A DNA stretch of 64,000 bases from Paludibacter jiangxiensis (GTDB taxonomy: Bacteria; Bacteroidota; Bacteroidia; Bacteroidales; Paludibacteraceae), in NCBI RefSeq assembly GCF_001618385.1, contig NZ_BDCR01000001.1, positions 558,001-622,000 on the forward strand, in the 5' to 3' direction. The notes beneath the pieces were generated by a model that worked only from the letters and a program-made list of their open reading frames with translations, searched no databases and was not told the DNA's origin. Both the position numbers and the translations under genes were made by a program. Shown one piece after another: positions 48,689 through 57,935 of this stretch (position 1 is its first letter; each line of letters begins with the position of its first letter).

Positions 48689-48696
48689 TACCTTTG
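48689..48696 (+). promoter_or_regulatory. -7 element of the tetR-efflux operon
   Basis: TACCTTTG, 20 nt before ATG 48716. A possible TTG at 48672-48674 is closer than usual (14 nt). Confidence 0.55.
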
Positions 48697-48715
48697 ACGC
48701 TCCAAATTACTGATA

Positions 48716-49384
48716 ATGGCGGATATAAAAGAACAAATTCTTGAGACCTCCACCCGGTTATTTATGAAATACGGGTTGAGAAGTGTAACGATAGACGATA
48801 TCTGCAATGAGCTCCGCATTTCAAAAAAAACCTTCTATAACTATTTCAGACAAAAAGAAGAGTTAATCGAAAGCATCATGGAGTCATATTGCGAACAGCA
48901 TCAAAACGAACATAAGAAAAACCACTCATTTACGGATGATCCGTCGCTAAATGCAATAGATATAGTTGTAAAAGCATCTCAATTCTGGATAGATAAAGAA
49001 AACAAGGAGTCGATGACTTTCTTTTACGATTTAATGAAGTACTATCCTGAAATCAACACCAGGATGTATGCAAAAATGGACGAGGATGCCTTACTGTCGA
49101 TTAAAAAATGGCTGCAAAATGGCATAGATGAAGGCATTATTCGTACAGACACAGACATTGACCTGCTATCCACCTATTTGAACAATCATTTTCGAAAAGG
49201 ATTACCCGATCTTCTCAACAAACCCGGCACAGACATCGTAAAGACGTTTCAGTTCTTGCTGGATTGCTGCATACGCATCATCGTAAATGAAAATGGATAC
49301 CAGTATTATCAGGAGAAATACAAGAATAATTATCCTCCGCTAAAAACAACGAAAACAACGAAAACAAAAAAAACACAGAAATAA
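48716..49384 (+). CDS. TetR/AcrR family transcriptional regulator
   Basis: 222 residues. N-terminal helix-turn-helix ILETSTRLFMKYGLRSVTID plus ISKKTFYNYFRQKEELIESIM, the TetR signature. The C-terminal ligand domain is unremarkable, with a Lys/Thr-rich tail (TTKTTKTKKTQK). It leads the efflux operon (41 bp to tolC) and most likely represses it in response to a transported compound. No palindromic operator is obvious next to the -7 element. Confidence 0.92.
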   Translation: MADIKEQILETSTRLFMKYGLRSVTIDDICNELRISKKTFYNYFRQKEELIESIMESYCEQHQNEHKKNHSFTDDPSLNAIDIVVKASQFWIDKENKESMTFFYDLMKYYPEINTRMYAKMDEDALLSIKKWLQNGIDEGIIRTDTDIDLLSTYLNNHFRKGLPDLLNKPGTDIVKTFQFLLDCCIRIIVNENGYQYYQEKYKNNYPPLKTTKTTKTKKTQK

Positions 49385-49425
49385 ATACATTTTACTAACG
49401 CATTCAACAACAACACAAATAATCT

Positions 49426-50706
49426 ATGAGGACAAGAATCAGTTTATTATTACTCTTTGTCAGTGCTTTCGCTTACTATGGAAGGGCTCAGGAAAAGCTT
49501 TCGTTATCACTCGAAGATGCAAGGCTTCATGCTCAGCAATACAACCGAACCCTGAAAAATGCGGGATTGTCGGTGCAGGAAGCACAAAGCGCTTTGTGGG
49601 AAAGCATCTCGAAAGGTCTTCCACAGATTGAAGTGACCGGAGCTTATCAGAATTATCTTGGCGCATCTGCTAATTTTCAGGGCATGAAGATCCAGTTCGG
49701 ACATTCAGGTTCTATTCAGACACAGGTGAGTCAATTGTTATTCAACGGTAGCTACTGGATTGGACTAGAACTTTCAAAATTGAGCCTGGAGATTGCCGTG
49801 ACGTCGAAAAGGAAAACAGAGCAGGATGTAATACAACAAGTTACGACTTCCTACAATTCGATTTTAGTTTCAGAAAGGACAACCCAACTGCTCAGGCAGA
49901 ACAAAGAAAATCTGCTGGACATCCAGAAGAGAACGCAAGCAACAGTGAATGCCGGAGCTGCCACACAGACAGATGCCGACCAGATTGCAGTACAGGTTTC
50001 GTCTGTCGACAACATGATTAAATCGAACGAACGTCAAACAGAACTGGCATACAACATGCTGCGTATTCAACTGGGAGTAAATGCGAGCACGACCATTGAG
50101 CTGAAAGACAGCCTCAACTCCCTGATGAATGAAGATAAAACATTCAAACTGCTGGGAGAGCAATTCGACATGAGCAAGAACCCCACCATGCAACTTACCG
50201 AAAAGCAGCTGGAATTATCGAAAAAGCAGGTTAATTTACAGAAAGCAAGCTGGTTGCCGACACTTTCGGGTTACTATAGCTATACATACAAGTATATCAA
50301 ACCCACACTCGACTTATCGCCGAGCAGTGTTGTAGGTTTGCAGGCAAGCTGGCCGCTTTTCACCAGCGGAGGGACCTATTCCAAAGTGAAACAGGCAAAA
50401 TTTCAGGTACAGGCCAACGAAAACAACCTCGCAGCTTTGAAAGATCAACTCATGGTTCAGGAAAAACAGGCACGTTTCAATCTGAGCAATGCACTCGACA
50501 AACTGAATACCCAGACCAAAAGCCTTGAAGTATCCAACAAAGTTTTTGCCGACATTTCGCGCAAGCACGATCACGGGATGGCCACAAGCCTCGATGTCAC
50601 CACGGCATCCAACAACCTGCTTCAGGTGCAAACCAATTACGTCACCGCTCTATACGAAGTGCTGACAGCAAAAACAGACCTGGAACAATTACTCAACAAA
50701 TTCTGA
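49426..50706 (+). CDS. TolC family outer-membrane efflux protein
   Basis: 426 residues with a signal peptide ending YGRAQ. Two TolC-type halves of long helices with conserved NAGAATQTDADQIAVQVSS and KHDHGMATSLDVTTASNNLL, and strands SGYYSYTYKY and GLQASWPLFTSGGTY. It provides the outer-membrane exit duct for the RND pump encoded downstream. The membrane fusion gene follows after 39 bp. Confidence 0.93.
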   Translation: MRTRISLLLLFVSAFAYYGRAQEKLSLSLEDARLHAQQYNRTLKNAGLSVQEAQSALWESISKGLPQIEVTGAYQNYLGASANFQGMKIQFGHSGSIQTQVSQLLFNGSYWIGLELSKLSLEIAVTSKRKTEQDVIQQVTTSYNSILVSERTTQLLRQNKENLLDIQKRTQATVNAGAATQTDADQIAVQVSSVDNMIKSNERQTELAYNMLRIQLGVNASTTIELKDSLNSLMNEDKTFKLLGEQFDMSKNPTMQLTEKQLELSKKQVNLQKASWLPTLSGYYSYTYKYIKPTLDLSPSSVVGLQASWPLFTSGGTYSKVKQAKFQVQANENNLAALKDQLMVQEKQARFNLSNALDKLNTQTKSLEVSNKVFADISRKHDHGMATSLDVTTASNNLLQVQTNYVTALYEVLTAKTDLEQLLNKF

Positions 50707-50745
50707 GAAAACAAGACAAATAATTAACTCTCAAATACAGACCAA

Positions 50746-51810
50746 ATGATGACAAATTCATTTTGCACATTCCGTAAACGGAATTTTTTCACCGCAGCAA
50801 TGGCCCTATCGCTTTTGATCGCCATGGTTGGCTGTTCGAAAGGAAAAACAGATACTGCTACTAAAAAACCGGAACTGGTACGAGTGGAGACACTTCAGAA
50901 ACAGGTAATCAACAGAGACATGGAATTCTCCACATCGCTTGTAGCCAACGAAGAAGTGAACATCGCTCCTGCATCTCCCGGCAAAATCGAAAAGATATTT
51001 GTAAACGTAGGATCACGCGTAAAACAGGGTCAGTTAGTTGCTCAAATGGACCCAACGCAACTCAATACAACCCGTATACAGTTTGCAAACCTCAAAAACG
51101 ATATGCAACGCCTTGAAGCTTTGCGTCAGGCTGGTACGGTTTCTCAACAGACTTACGACCAGACAAAAGTTCAATATGACCTGACCAAAGAAAACCTGGC
51201 ATTCCTCGAAAAGAACGTCAACCTTCGGGCTACGATCAGCGGAATTATCTCCGCAAAGAACTTTGAGAACGGAGAACTCTATTCCGGTTCGCCGAGCGCC
51301 GCTACAGGAAAAGCTGCTATTGTCACTTTAGTACAAATCAATCCACTGAAAGCCAACCTGTTTGTGCCGGAAAGCTTTCTTCCTCAGTTAAAACAGGGTT
51401 CGAAAGTAAGTGTAAAATGCGACACCTATCCCGATCAGACCTTCGGTGCCCAGATTGCACGCATTTATCCGACAGTAGATGCTGCCACGCGTTCGGTTCA
51501 GGTAGAACTGAAGGTGAACAATGCCGGCGAAAAATTGAAACCCGGAATGTTCTGCCGATCTACTATCGACTTCGGAAAAGTTGAAGCGCTAGTAGTTCCG
51601 TCTCAGGCAGTATTGCGTATGCAAGGCTCTAACGAACGATATGTATTCCTGGAAAACAATGGTAAAGCCAAACGCATTGTCGTTGCTCTCGGAAAACGCT
51701 TTGACGACCAGACAGAAATAATTTCCAACCAGTTGAATGAAGGAGACAAGTTGATTGTCACCGGTCAAAACCGACTGATTGACGGTGTTGCCGTAACAGT
51801 GGTGAAATAA
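50746..51810 (+). CDS. RND efflux periplasmic adaptor (membrane fusion) lipoprotein
   Basis: 354 residues. Signal peptide with lipobox MVGC (Cys30). Barrel-sandwich hybrid halves APASPGKIEKIFVNVGSRVKQG and NLRATISGIISAKNFENGE flank a short helical hairpin; beta-barrel and membrane-proximal domains follow. It connects the inner-membrane RND pump with the TolC duct. It is 34 bp upstream of the pump gene. ATG 50749 is an equally possible start. Confidence 0.93.
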   Translation: MMTNSFCTFRKRNFFTAAMALSLLIAMVGCSKGKTDTATKKPELVRVETLQKQVINRDMEFSTSLVANEEVNIAPASPGKIEKIFVNVGSRVKQGQLVAQMDPTQLNTTRIQFANLKNDMQRLEALRQAGTVSQQTYDQTKVQYDLTKENLAFLEKNVNLRATISGIISAKNFENGELYSGSPSAATGKAAIVTLVQINPLKANLFVPESFLPQLKQGSKVSVKCDTYPDQTFGAQIARIYPTVDAATRSVQVELKVNNAGEKLKPGMFCRSTIDFGKVEALVVPSQAVLRMQGSNERYVFLENNGKAKRIVVALGKRFDDQTEIISNQLNEGDKLIVTGQNRLIDGVAVTVVK

Positions 51811-51844
51811 TGCCGGAAATCACGAAACAGATTAAAAAACAACC

Positions 51845-54800
51845 ATGAGTATATATAAATCAGCAGTAAACAACCCGATCAAGACAACACTGGTGTTCGT
51901 CGCCGTTATGATCTTCGGGTTGTATTCGCTCTCAAGGCTGCCCATTGACTTTTATCCGAAAATGGACCTGCCTATGATATCGGTGGTGACGACCTATTCG
52001 GGAGCCAATGCCGCCGATGTGGAGACCAACGTAACAAAACCCCTCGAAGATGCATTGAACAGTATTCAGGGGCTCAAAGAATTAACATCCACCTCTCAGG
52101 ATAACAGTTCGATTATTACACTGCAATTTGAGTGGGGCGTCAACCTTGACGAATCGATGAACGACATCCGTGGAGCTATCGATATGGCTCTGAGCCGACT
52201 GCCCGATGGCGTGGAACGCCCTTCGGTGGTAAAATTCAGCACCAGCAGTATGCCGATTCTGATGTACACCATCACGGCCAACGAAAGTTACCCCGGCTTG
52301 TCGAAACTCATTACAGAAAAGATCATCAACCCACTGAACCGTGTGGATGGGATCGGTTCTGCAGCAATGACGGGAGATCCTAAACGAAAAATTTATATCG
52401 ACATAGACCCGAACCGTCTGGATGCTTACCATATTTCGCTGGAGCAGATTGGCAATGCCATTGCAGCCGAAAACCTGAATATGCCTTCGGGAAATATCAA
52501 GATGGGCGCAACCGATTATCAGTTGCGTGTCGAAGGTGAGTTTAAGGAGAGCAATCAGGTGAAGAACATCGTTGTGGGAACATCGGCCGGTACGCCCATT
52601 TATCTCCGCGATGTAGCTCAGGTACGCGATACACTGAAAGACGTGACCCTGGAACAAAAAACGAACGGGAAAAACAGTATTCAGCTGTATGTGATGAAAC
52701 GTTCGGGAGCTAACACCGTAGCGGTAGGCCGCGATGTAAAGAAGATGCTGGAAGAGATAAAACCGACACTACCTCCCGACATCCAGATTCACGAAATATT
52801 CGATTCGTCAACCTTTATCAAGGGCTCGGTATCCAACCTGTCAGACACCCTTTTGTTCGCATTATTATTTGTGGCCGGTGTGGTATTCTTCTTCCTCGGT
52901 CGCTGGCGTGCAACTATCATCATTTTGCTGACCATTCCTATTTCGTTGGTTTCGGCGTTGATCTATCTGGCAGTGACCGACAACTCGCTAAACATCATTT
53001 CGCTGGCATCTATGTCGATGGCTATCGGTATGGTGGTGGACGATGCCATTGTGGTCCTCGAAAATATCACCAAGCACATCGAACGGGGAAGCAGTCCGCG
53101 CGAAGCTGCCATTTACGCGACCAACGAAGTATGGCTGGCCGTTATCATGGCAACGCTGGTAGTTGTCGCCGTATTTATGCCGCTGACCTTTGTTTCGGGA
53201 ATTACCGGAGTAATCTTCAACCAGCTCGGATGGATCGTTTCGATCACCGTTGCCGTATCGACGGTAGCTGCGGTAACCATTACACCAATGCTCGCCGCCC
53301 GGTTCATGAAAGAACGCGAGAAAAAGGAGAATCCGAAGAAATACAGTTACGATGCAACCATCGGAAAGTGGCTCGACAATCTTGACCATTGGTATGAAAG
53401 AGTATTGCATTGGGCGCTGCAAAACAAACTGAAAGTAATCCTAGGTTCGGCCGCCATCTTTATCGGATCGTTATTTCTGGCTCCATTGGTTGCCACCGAC
53501 TTTATGTCACAAAACGATGAAAGCCGTTTGACCATCAAGGCAGAACTGGCTCCCGGAACCCGCATGGAGATAAGTGCACAAACGGCCCGAAAAATCGAAA
53601 AGGTGCTTCAACAGAAGGTTCCTGAAGTAGAACTTATCAGCACCTCGTGCGGTGCCGACGACCAGGGCGGTATGTCATCCATATTCCTGGGATCGGCTTC
53701 GAGCAACACCATCAACATGACGCTGAAGCTGAAGCCTATAGAACAACGGAAACGCTCCGATGTTCAAATCTCGGAATCAATTCGTCCCGAACTGGCGAAA
53801 TTTCCTGAGATCGTCAATTATCAGATCACCCGAAGCGACCTTGCCACCGGTAGCTCAACGTTCGATATCGAAGTCTACGGTTACGACTTTGCTTCAACCA
53901 ACATGCTGGCACAGCAGATCAAAAACAGCGTGACGGGGTTAAAAGGGGTACGTGATGTACAGATCAGCCGCAAAGAAGACCGTCCGGAACTGGAAGTGGT
54001 TCTTGACCGCGAAAAGCTGGCGCTGAACGGACTCAACAGCGCAACCGTATCGAATGCTATCCGCAACCGTATGAGCGGTTTGACGGCAAGTAAATTCCGC
54101 GAAGACGGCGATGAATTCGATATTATCGTGCGATTGCAGGAACAGTACCGGAACTCAGTAAACCTGCTTGAAGAGGTATCGGTTCCCACTCCCTCCGGAA
54201 AGTTTGTAAAACTGAAAGAGATCGGAACGGTGAAGGAATACTGGTCACCGCCGAACATTGAGCATAAGCGCAAACAACGTATTGTGACGGTTTCCATCAC
54301 TCCTGTAGATGTGTCGCTTACTGACCTTGCTGCTGATGTAAAAGATAAACTTGCAAAGCTCAACATCCCTTCCGATGTTCAAATCGTGCTGGGTGGTGTT
54401 TATAAGGATCAACAGGAATCGTACCAGAACCTTGGGTTGCTAGCTTTGCTAGTGCTCTTGTTGGTGTTCATCGTAATGGCATCGCAGTTCGAGTCATTCT
54501 CCAAACCGTTTGCCATCATGTTCTCCATTCCGTTTGCATTCACCGGCGTTATCATTGCGCTGTTACTCACCGGAACGACGCTGAGCGTTGTTGCTCTGCT
54601 GGGAGCCGTGCTGCTGATCGGGATTGTAGTGAAAAACGGTATCGTGTTGATCGACTTCGTGAACCTTCTCCGCGACAGAGGTTTGCCGTTGAACGAAGCT
54701 ATCGCCGCCGGTGGACGTTCGAGGTTACGTCCTGTATTGATGACCGCTTCGGCAACATTCCTGGGCATGGTACCTATGGCGCTGAGTGTGGGTGATGGTG

Positions 54801-54973
54801 CTGAAACATGGACCCCGATGGGTATTACCGTTATCGGTGGGTTGGTATTCTCCACCGTGGTTACCATGATTATCGTGCCTGTAATGTATGCCCTCTTCTC
54901 CCGTCGTGGCGAACGCGACAAAGAAGGACTTGTACGCAAGCAGTTCCATTTTATGGACGAAAATAACAAATGA
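51845..54973 (+). CDS. RND family efflux transporter, inner-membrane pump
   Basis: 1042 residues, full AcrB/HAE-1 length with twelve helices and two large periplasmic loops. The proton-relay aspartate pair is in GMVVDDAIVVLENI (near residue 400); FKPF-like QFESFSKPFAIMFSIPFAFTG marks the second half. The overall type, with a short periplasmic adaptor and own TolC, is that of Bacteroidetes multidrug pumps. The operon continues with a PII-like gene. Confidence 0.95.
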   Translation: MSIYKSAVNNPIKTTLVFVAVMIFGLYSLSRLPIDFYPKMDLPMISVVTTYSGANAADVETNVTKPLEDALNSIQGLKELTSTSQDNSSIITLQFEWGVNLDESMNDIRGAIDMALSRLPDGVERPSVVKFSTSSMPILMYTITANESYPGLSKLITEKIINPLNRVDGIGSAAMTGDPKRKIYIDIDPNRLDAYHISLEQIGNAIAAENLNMPSGNIKMGATDYQLRVEGEFKESNQVKNIVVGTSAGTPIYLRDVAQVRDTLKDVTLEQKTNGKNSIQLYVMKRSGANTVAVGRDVKKMLEEIKPTLPPDIQIHEIFDSSTFIKGSVSNLSDTLLFALLFVAGVVFFFLGRWRATIIILLTIPISLVSALIYLAVTDNSLNIISLASMSMAIGMVVDDAIVVLENITKHIERGSSPREAAIYATNEVWLAVIMATLVVVAVFMPLTFVSGITGVIFNQLGWIVSITVAVSTVAAVTITPMLAARFMKEREKKENPKKYSYDATIGKWLDNLDHWYERVLHWALQNKLKVILGSAAIFIGSLFLAPLVATDFMSQNDESRLTIKAELAPGTRMEISAQTARKIEKVLQQKVPEVELISTSCGADDQGGMSSIFLGSASSNTINMTLKLKPIEQRKRSDVQISESIRPELAKFPEIVNYQITRSDLATGSSTFDIEVYGYDFASTNMLAQQIKNSVTGLKGVRDVQISRKEDRPELEVVLDREKLALNGLNSATVSNAIRNRMSGLTASKFREDGDEFDIIVRLQEQYRNSVNLLEEVSVPTPSGKFVKLKEIGTVKEYWSPPNIEHKRKQRIVTVSITPVDVSLTDLAADVKDKLAKLNIPSDVQIVLGGVYKDQQESYQNLGLLALLVLLLVFIVMASQFESFSKPFAIMFSIPFAFTGVIIALLLTGTTLSVVALLGAVLLIGIVVKNGIVLIDFVNLLRDRGLPLNEAIAAGGRSRLRPVLMTASATFLGMVPMALSVGDGAETWTPMGITVIGGLVFSTVVTMIIVPVMYALFSRRGERDKEGLVRKQFHFMDENNK

Positions 54974-54978
54974 AAATG

Positions 54979-55030
54979 ATTTGAGAATTTGAGGATGTGT
55001 ATATTAAATTTCACATTCTCAAATCCTCCA
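54979..55030. repeat. inverted repeat of the TTTGAGAAT type, copy 1
   Basis: GAGAATTTGAGGATGTG and CACATTCTCAAATCCTC face each other across 12 nt and can form a 17-bp stem with one mismatch and one wobble. The half-sites recur at 61631-61688, so this is probably a dispersed intergenic repeat. It lies between the pump gene and the PII-like gene. Confidence 0.6.
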
Positions 55031-55050
55031 ATCTTTAATAAAGATATAAA

Positions 55051-55344
55051 ATGAAAGCAGTATTTATAGTATTCAATCAGGCCAATACGGAACGTATCAC
55101 CTACATGCTCGACAAACTCGAGATAAAAGGTTTCACCTGGTGGGAAAACGTTCAGGGACGCGGTACAGTAGACGGAGAGCCGAGGCACGGTACACATACC
55201 TGGCCGGAAATGAACTCATCGGTGCTTACCATGGTGGATGACGACAAGGTGGAACCGATTTTGAAAACAATAAAAAAAATTGACGAAATCAATAAAGAGA
55301 TAGGTATCCGGGCGTTTGTCTGGAGCGTGGAAGCTACCTATTAA
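55051..55344 (+). CDS. PII-like small protein
   Basis: 97 residues. The beta-alpha-beta pattern KAVFIVFNQANTERITYMLD, the central loop FTWWENVQGRGTVDGEPRHG and VLTMVDDDKVEPILKTIKKI fit the PII/CutA-like trimeric fold, with a loop different from the GlnB T-loop. Such proteins are found after RND pumps in several Bacteroidetes. It may sense a nucleotide, metal or the pumped compound. It probably belongs to the efflux transcript. Confidence 0.6.
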   Translation: MKAVFIVFNQANTERITYMLDKLEIKGFTWWENVQGRGTVDGEPRHGTHTWPEMNSSVLTMVDDDKVEPILKTIKKIDEINKEIGIRAFVWSVEATY

Positions 55345-55376
55345 GCTTGTTTATTAACCTGTTAACCTTACATCTT

Positions 55377-56192
55377 ATGCTTACTTACCGAAGAGGACTA
55401 ACATTCGTGTTAGCATTAGCAATCGCGACCATCGCTTTGTCAGCTCAGGTTTTTCAAAACGCGCAACTGACTATTTCAAAGCTGAAAGAACATGTATGGA
55501 TTGGTGAGACATCCGACAATTGTACCATGTATATCATTGAAGGGACAAAAAAAGCCTTACTGATTGACACCGGAATGAGATGTGACTCACTGGACAAGAT
55601 TGTCAGGAAAATCACTAACAAACCCCTGGAAGTGGTACTCACCCATGGGCACAACGACCATGCAGGAAATATTGGTTATTTTGGTTCTGTGTTTATGCAC
55701 AAAGCCGACTTGTTTATGGTACAAGGTTACAAGGGAAAAATCAATTTTGTGGACGAAGGGTATGTGTTCGATCTGGGAGACCGGAAAATTGAAGTATGCT
55801 ATACCCCGGCTCACACTCCAGGCTCCATCATTCTGCTCGACCGTGCCAATGGCGACTGCTATTCCGGCGATGCTTTCGGCTCGAATCAGGTGTGGTTGCA
55901 ACTACAGCCATTATCGCCCATCACCGATTACATCAAGGCCTGCAAACGAATGCTGACCCTCATCGACAACGGTATTCCACGCATCTATTGCGGACACTAC
56001 GTTTATCTTAAAAAACCGATTGGCAAAGAGTATATGACCAAGATGCTGACGCTGGCCGAAGAGCTGAAAAACGGAACGGCAAAAGACATCAAGCCATTCC
56101 GGTCGGATGCACCACTTGCCGGATACCACGGCCCACTGATTGCCAGCAAAGAGGATATTGCCATCGTGTATGACCCTGAAATTTTGAAATAA
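55377..56192 (+). CDS. secreted metallo-beta-lactamase-fold hydrolase
   Basis: About 271 residues. Signal peptide (MLTYRRGLTFVLALAIA... to LSAQ), then an MBL fold: LIDTGMRCDSL, THGHNDHAGN (HxHxDH zinc motif), YTPAHTPGSIILLD, YSGDAFGSNQ and IYCGHY. The substrate is unknown; a true beta-lactamase role is not implied. ATG 55377 is used because an upstream TTG (55347) would put a hydrophobic stretch before the signal peptide. Ends the efflux region, with a strong terminator behind. Confidence 0.82.
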   Translation: MLTYRRGLTFVLALAIATIALSAQVFQNAQLTISKLKEHVWIGETSDNCTMYIIEGTKKALLIDTGMRCDSLDKIVRKITNKPLEVVLTHGHNDHAGNIGYFGSVFMHKADLFMVQGYKGKINFVDEGYVFDLGDRKIEVCYTPAHTPGSIILLDRANGDCYSGDAFGSNQVWLQLQPLSPITDYIKACKRMLTLIDNGIPRIYCGHYVYLKKPIGKEYMTKMLTLAEELKNGTAKDIKPFRSDAPLAGYHGPLIASKEDIAIVYDPEILK

Positions 56193-56215
56193 TACACTAT
56201 TATACCAGCCAATAG

Positions 56216-56256
56216 AACAGAGGCGGCAACTTTAAAGTTGCCGCCTCTGTTTTTTA
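56216..56256 (+). terminator. strong terminator after the MBL gene
   Basis: AACAGAGGCGGCAAC (56216-56230) pairs perfectly with GTTGCCGCCTCTGTT (56237-56251) around TTTAAA, followed by T residues. Confidence 0.93.
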
Positions 56257-56509
56257 TGTTTGAGCGCATTTATTTTCTGTGGGGATTAGAGTTTGTTGCA
56301 TCAGACAAAAATAATATTAACTAAAAAGCGCTCTCTTTGAAAACAAATTTGTAGATTTGAAGCGAAAATAGTCAACATCTCACTAAACCTGATCATAATC
56401 ATCATTTTAGTTGCTTTTATATTGTTAGTGCTTGCTGCTGTTGCAATGCAGGACAGAGCAAAACAACCAGTGAAAATTGAAGTTACTGACTCAATTCATA
56501 AAAATTTAA
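56257..56509. other. intergenic stretch with a possible decayed membrane peptide
   Basis: The frame 56341-56562 is open and encodes a hydrophobic helix (NLIIIIILVAFILLVLAAVA) followed by a polar tail, but has no ATG or GTG before the helix and overlaps the next gene in another frame. It may be a decayed or truncated gene. No promoter of the TAnnTTTG type is evident. Confidence 0.35.
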
Positions 56510-56515
56510 ATGCCG

Positions 56516-57025
56516 ATGAAAACAAAAATTTTATTGTTGATTTTATTTTGTTTATCTATTAATCAGATAAAGTCCCAAACCTTTGAGATTCCTAAAAATG
56601 TTGTATTATCAGCAAAAGAGGATTATGCAAAGTATGAGAAGGAGATAATTGCTTGTGTAAATTGGTTGGAAAATTCCCCTTTAGATAAGGATGTTAGCAA
56701 GAGAAAAGAAGCAAATGTCTTTTTCATGAAATGGTTGACAGGAAGTCCTACCGTTTCTATAAATCTTAACGCTGATTACATCATAAAGTACACGGAAAAA
56801 AATCCAGATTTATTGTTGATTTTTATGGCTGGTTGGACAAGATATTCGTTAGAAAATAATTACAGCAATGATCAAATGAAAGGATATTACGAAGGTTTCA
56901 AAAGTATGATTAGCGTATATAAAAGAGGCATAGGAATACAAAAAGAAAAAAATATGGAAAAACTAATCAAAATATACGATGAGGGCCAATTAGAAGATTG
57001 GATAACAAAGAATTTAAAGAAATAG
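56516..57025 (+). CDS. secreted protein of unknown function
   Basis: About 169 residues with a clear signal peptide (MKTKILLLILFCLSINQIKS-Q). The mature part is mostly helical and Lys/Glu-rich (EDYAKYEKEIIACVNWLENS, ANVFFMKWLTGSP, LLIFMAGWTRYSLEN) and has one cysteine. No family is recognised with certainty, although similar short exported proteins occur in Bacteroidetes. ATG 56510 (MPM) is an alternative. AT-richer than its neighbours and placed directly before a structured segment, consistent with acquired DNA. Confidence 0.6.
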   Translation: MKTKILLLILFCLSINQIKSQTFEIPKNVVLSAKEDYAKYEKEIIACVNWLENSPLDKDVSKRKEANVFFMKWLTGSPTVSINLNADYIIKYTEKNPDLLLIFMAGWTRYSLENNYSNDQMKGYYEGFKSMISVYKRGIGIQKEKNMEKLIKIYDEGQLEDWITKNLKK

Positions 57026-57241
57026 CCGGGAATAACATACGCCTATGTCCATTGGCTGGCTGGCCCGTTTTGACGGGGTTAACTATGCATTCCGGCAGTC
57101 CCGAAAGGATTCGGGAGCTCCCGCATTAGCTTCGCTGATTTGCAATTCACCTTGTCGCTGTGCTACAGTGAACGCTCAAGTAAGCCACCAAATACCCATA
57201 GCCTCGGTCGTTATGCACAAGCTTAAAAAAACAACACAATA
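57026..57241. repeat. structured, attC-like intergenic element (site A)
   Basis: ATAAC (57032-57036) faces GTTAT (57210-57214); CTATG (57043-57047) faces CATAG (57197-57201); ATTGGCTGGC (57051-57060) faces GCCACCAAAT (57184-57193) with 8 of 10 pairs. The interior has CCCGAA/TTCGGG (57100-57115) and the palindrome GGGAGCTCCC (57113-57122). The overall imperfect-palindrome layout with GTTATGC at the right end is that of an integron attC site. Confidence 0.45.
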
Positions 57242-57934
57242 ATGGAAAACTACCTCTTTAACATATTTTGGATAACCATAGCCGCGGGACTATTGGGAGG
57301 TCTCATTAACGTTCTTCTTCTAGACAATGAAAAGGATTTAAGCCGGTTGAAATTTTTTAGAAGCACAATAATTGGAATAGGTGCGTCCTTCGTAGTTCCA
57401 CTATTCCTCCAGACAATTTCAAGTGACTTAATAAATCAATGTAAAGACGATGCAAAATACTATTTTATATACGCAGGATTCTGTTTGATAGCTTCTATTT
57501 TCTCAAGACGATTTTTAAATACTGTTGCCGACAGAGTAATCAAACAAGCAGAACAAGCTGAGAAAAAGGCAGAACAAGCTGTAAATATTGCGACAGATAA
57601 AGGTGATAAAGTTCAAGCGTTTGTAGACAAGAACACTGAGCCTGACGAAGAAATTGAATTTACCGACTTAGACATTAAAACTGTTGAGTCCGACCTAAAC
57701 GATAAAGTTAGAGATGACGTTAAAGGAATACTTTCAGCAATTAAAAAGAGTAAATACACATATAGAACAGCCAAAGGCATATCCAAGGAAATTAATTCGG
57801 AACAAAAAATTGTGGAGATGATTTTGGAAGAATTAGAAGAACAAGAAATGGTGAAAAAATTCACAAATGACGAAACCAAAAAGGTTCTTTGGACTCTAAC
57901 TGAAAAGGGAAATAAATTTAAAATTCACGACTAA
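57242..57934 (+). CDS. membrane protein with C-terminal winged-helix-like region, unknown function
   Basis: 230 residues. Three hydrophobic segments (about 5-26, 40-60, 68-86), then a charged coiled coil (KQAEQAEKKAEQAV), an acidic linker, and a C-terminal helix-turn-helix/wing-like part (YRTAKGISKEINSEQKIVEM, LWTLTEKGNKF). It resembles, from memory only, small membrane proteins labelled YEATS-associated. It is flanked by GTTATGCAC upstream and GTGCATAAC downstream and by structured segments, so it is the likely passenger of a cassette-like mobile unit. AT-rich relative to the flanking elements. Confidence 0.6.
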   Translation: MENYLFNIFWITIAAGLLGGLINVLLLDNEKDLSRLKFFRSTIIGIGASFVVPLFLQTISSDLINQCKDDAKYYFIYAGFCLIASIFSRRFLNTVADRVIKQAEQAEKKAEQAVNIATDKGDKVQAFVDKNTEPDEEIEFTDLDIKTVESDLNDKVRDDVKGILSAIKKSKYTYRTAKGISKEINSEQKIVEMILEELEEQEMVKKFTNDETKKVLWTLTEKGNKFKIHD

Positions 57935-57935
57935 T

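Noticed and set aside
54409-55197. 262-codon minus-strand frame over the RND and PII-like genes
   Set aside because: Crosses two well-supported genes and an intergenic repeat on the opposite strand; no recognisable motif.
55377-56192. Beta-lactamase resistance gene
   Set aside because: The HxHxDH motif shows only the metallo-hydrolase fold; nothing in the sequence specifies beta-lactam hydrolysis.
57045-57242. 65-codon plus-strand frame before the 230-aa gene
   Set aside because: It lies entirely within the structured site A; composition (Ser/Ala/Cys/Arg mixture) and the palindromic DNA explain it better than a gene.
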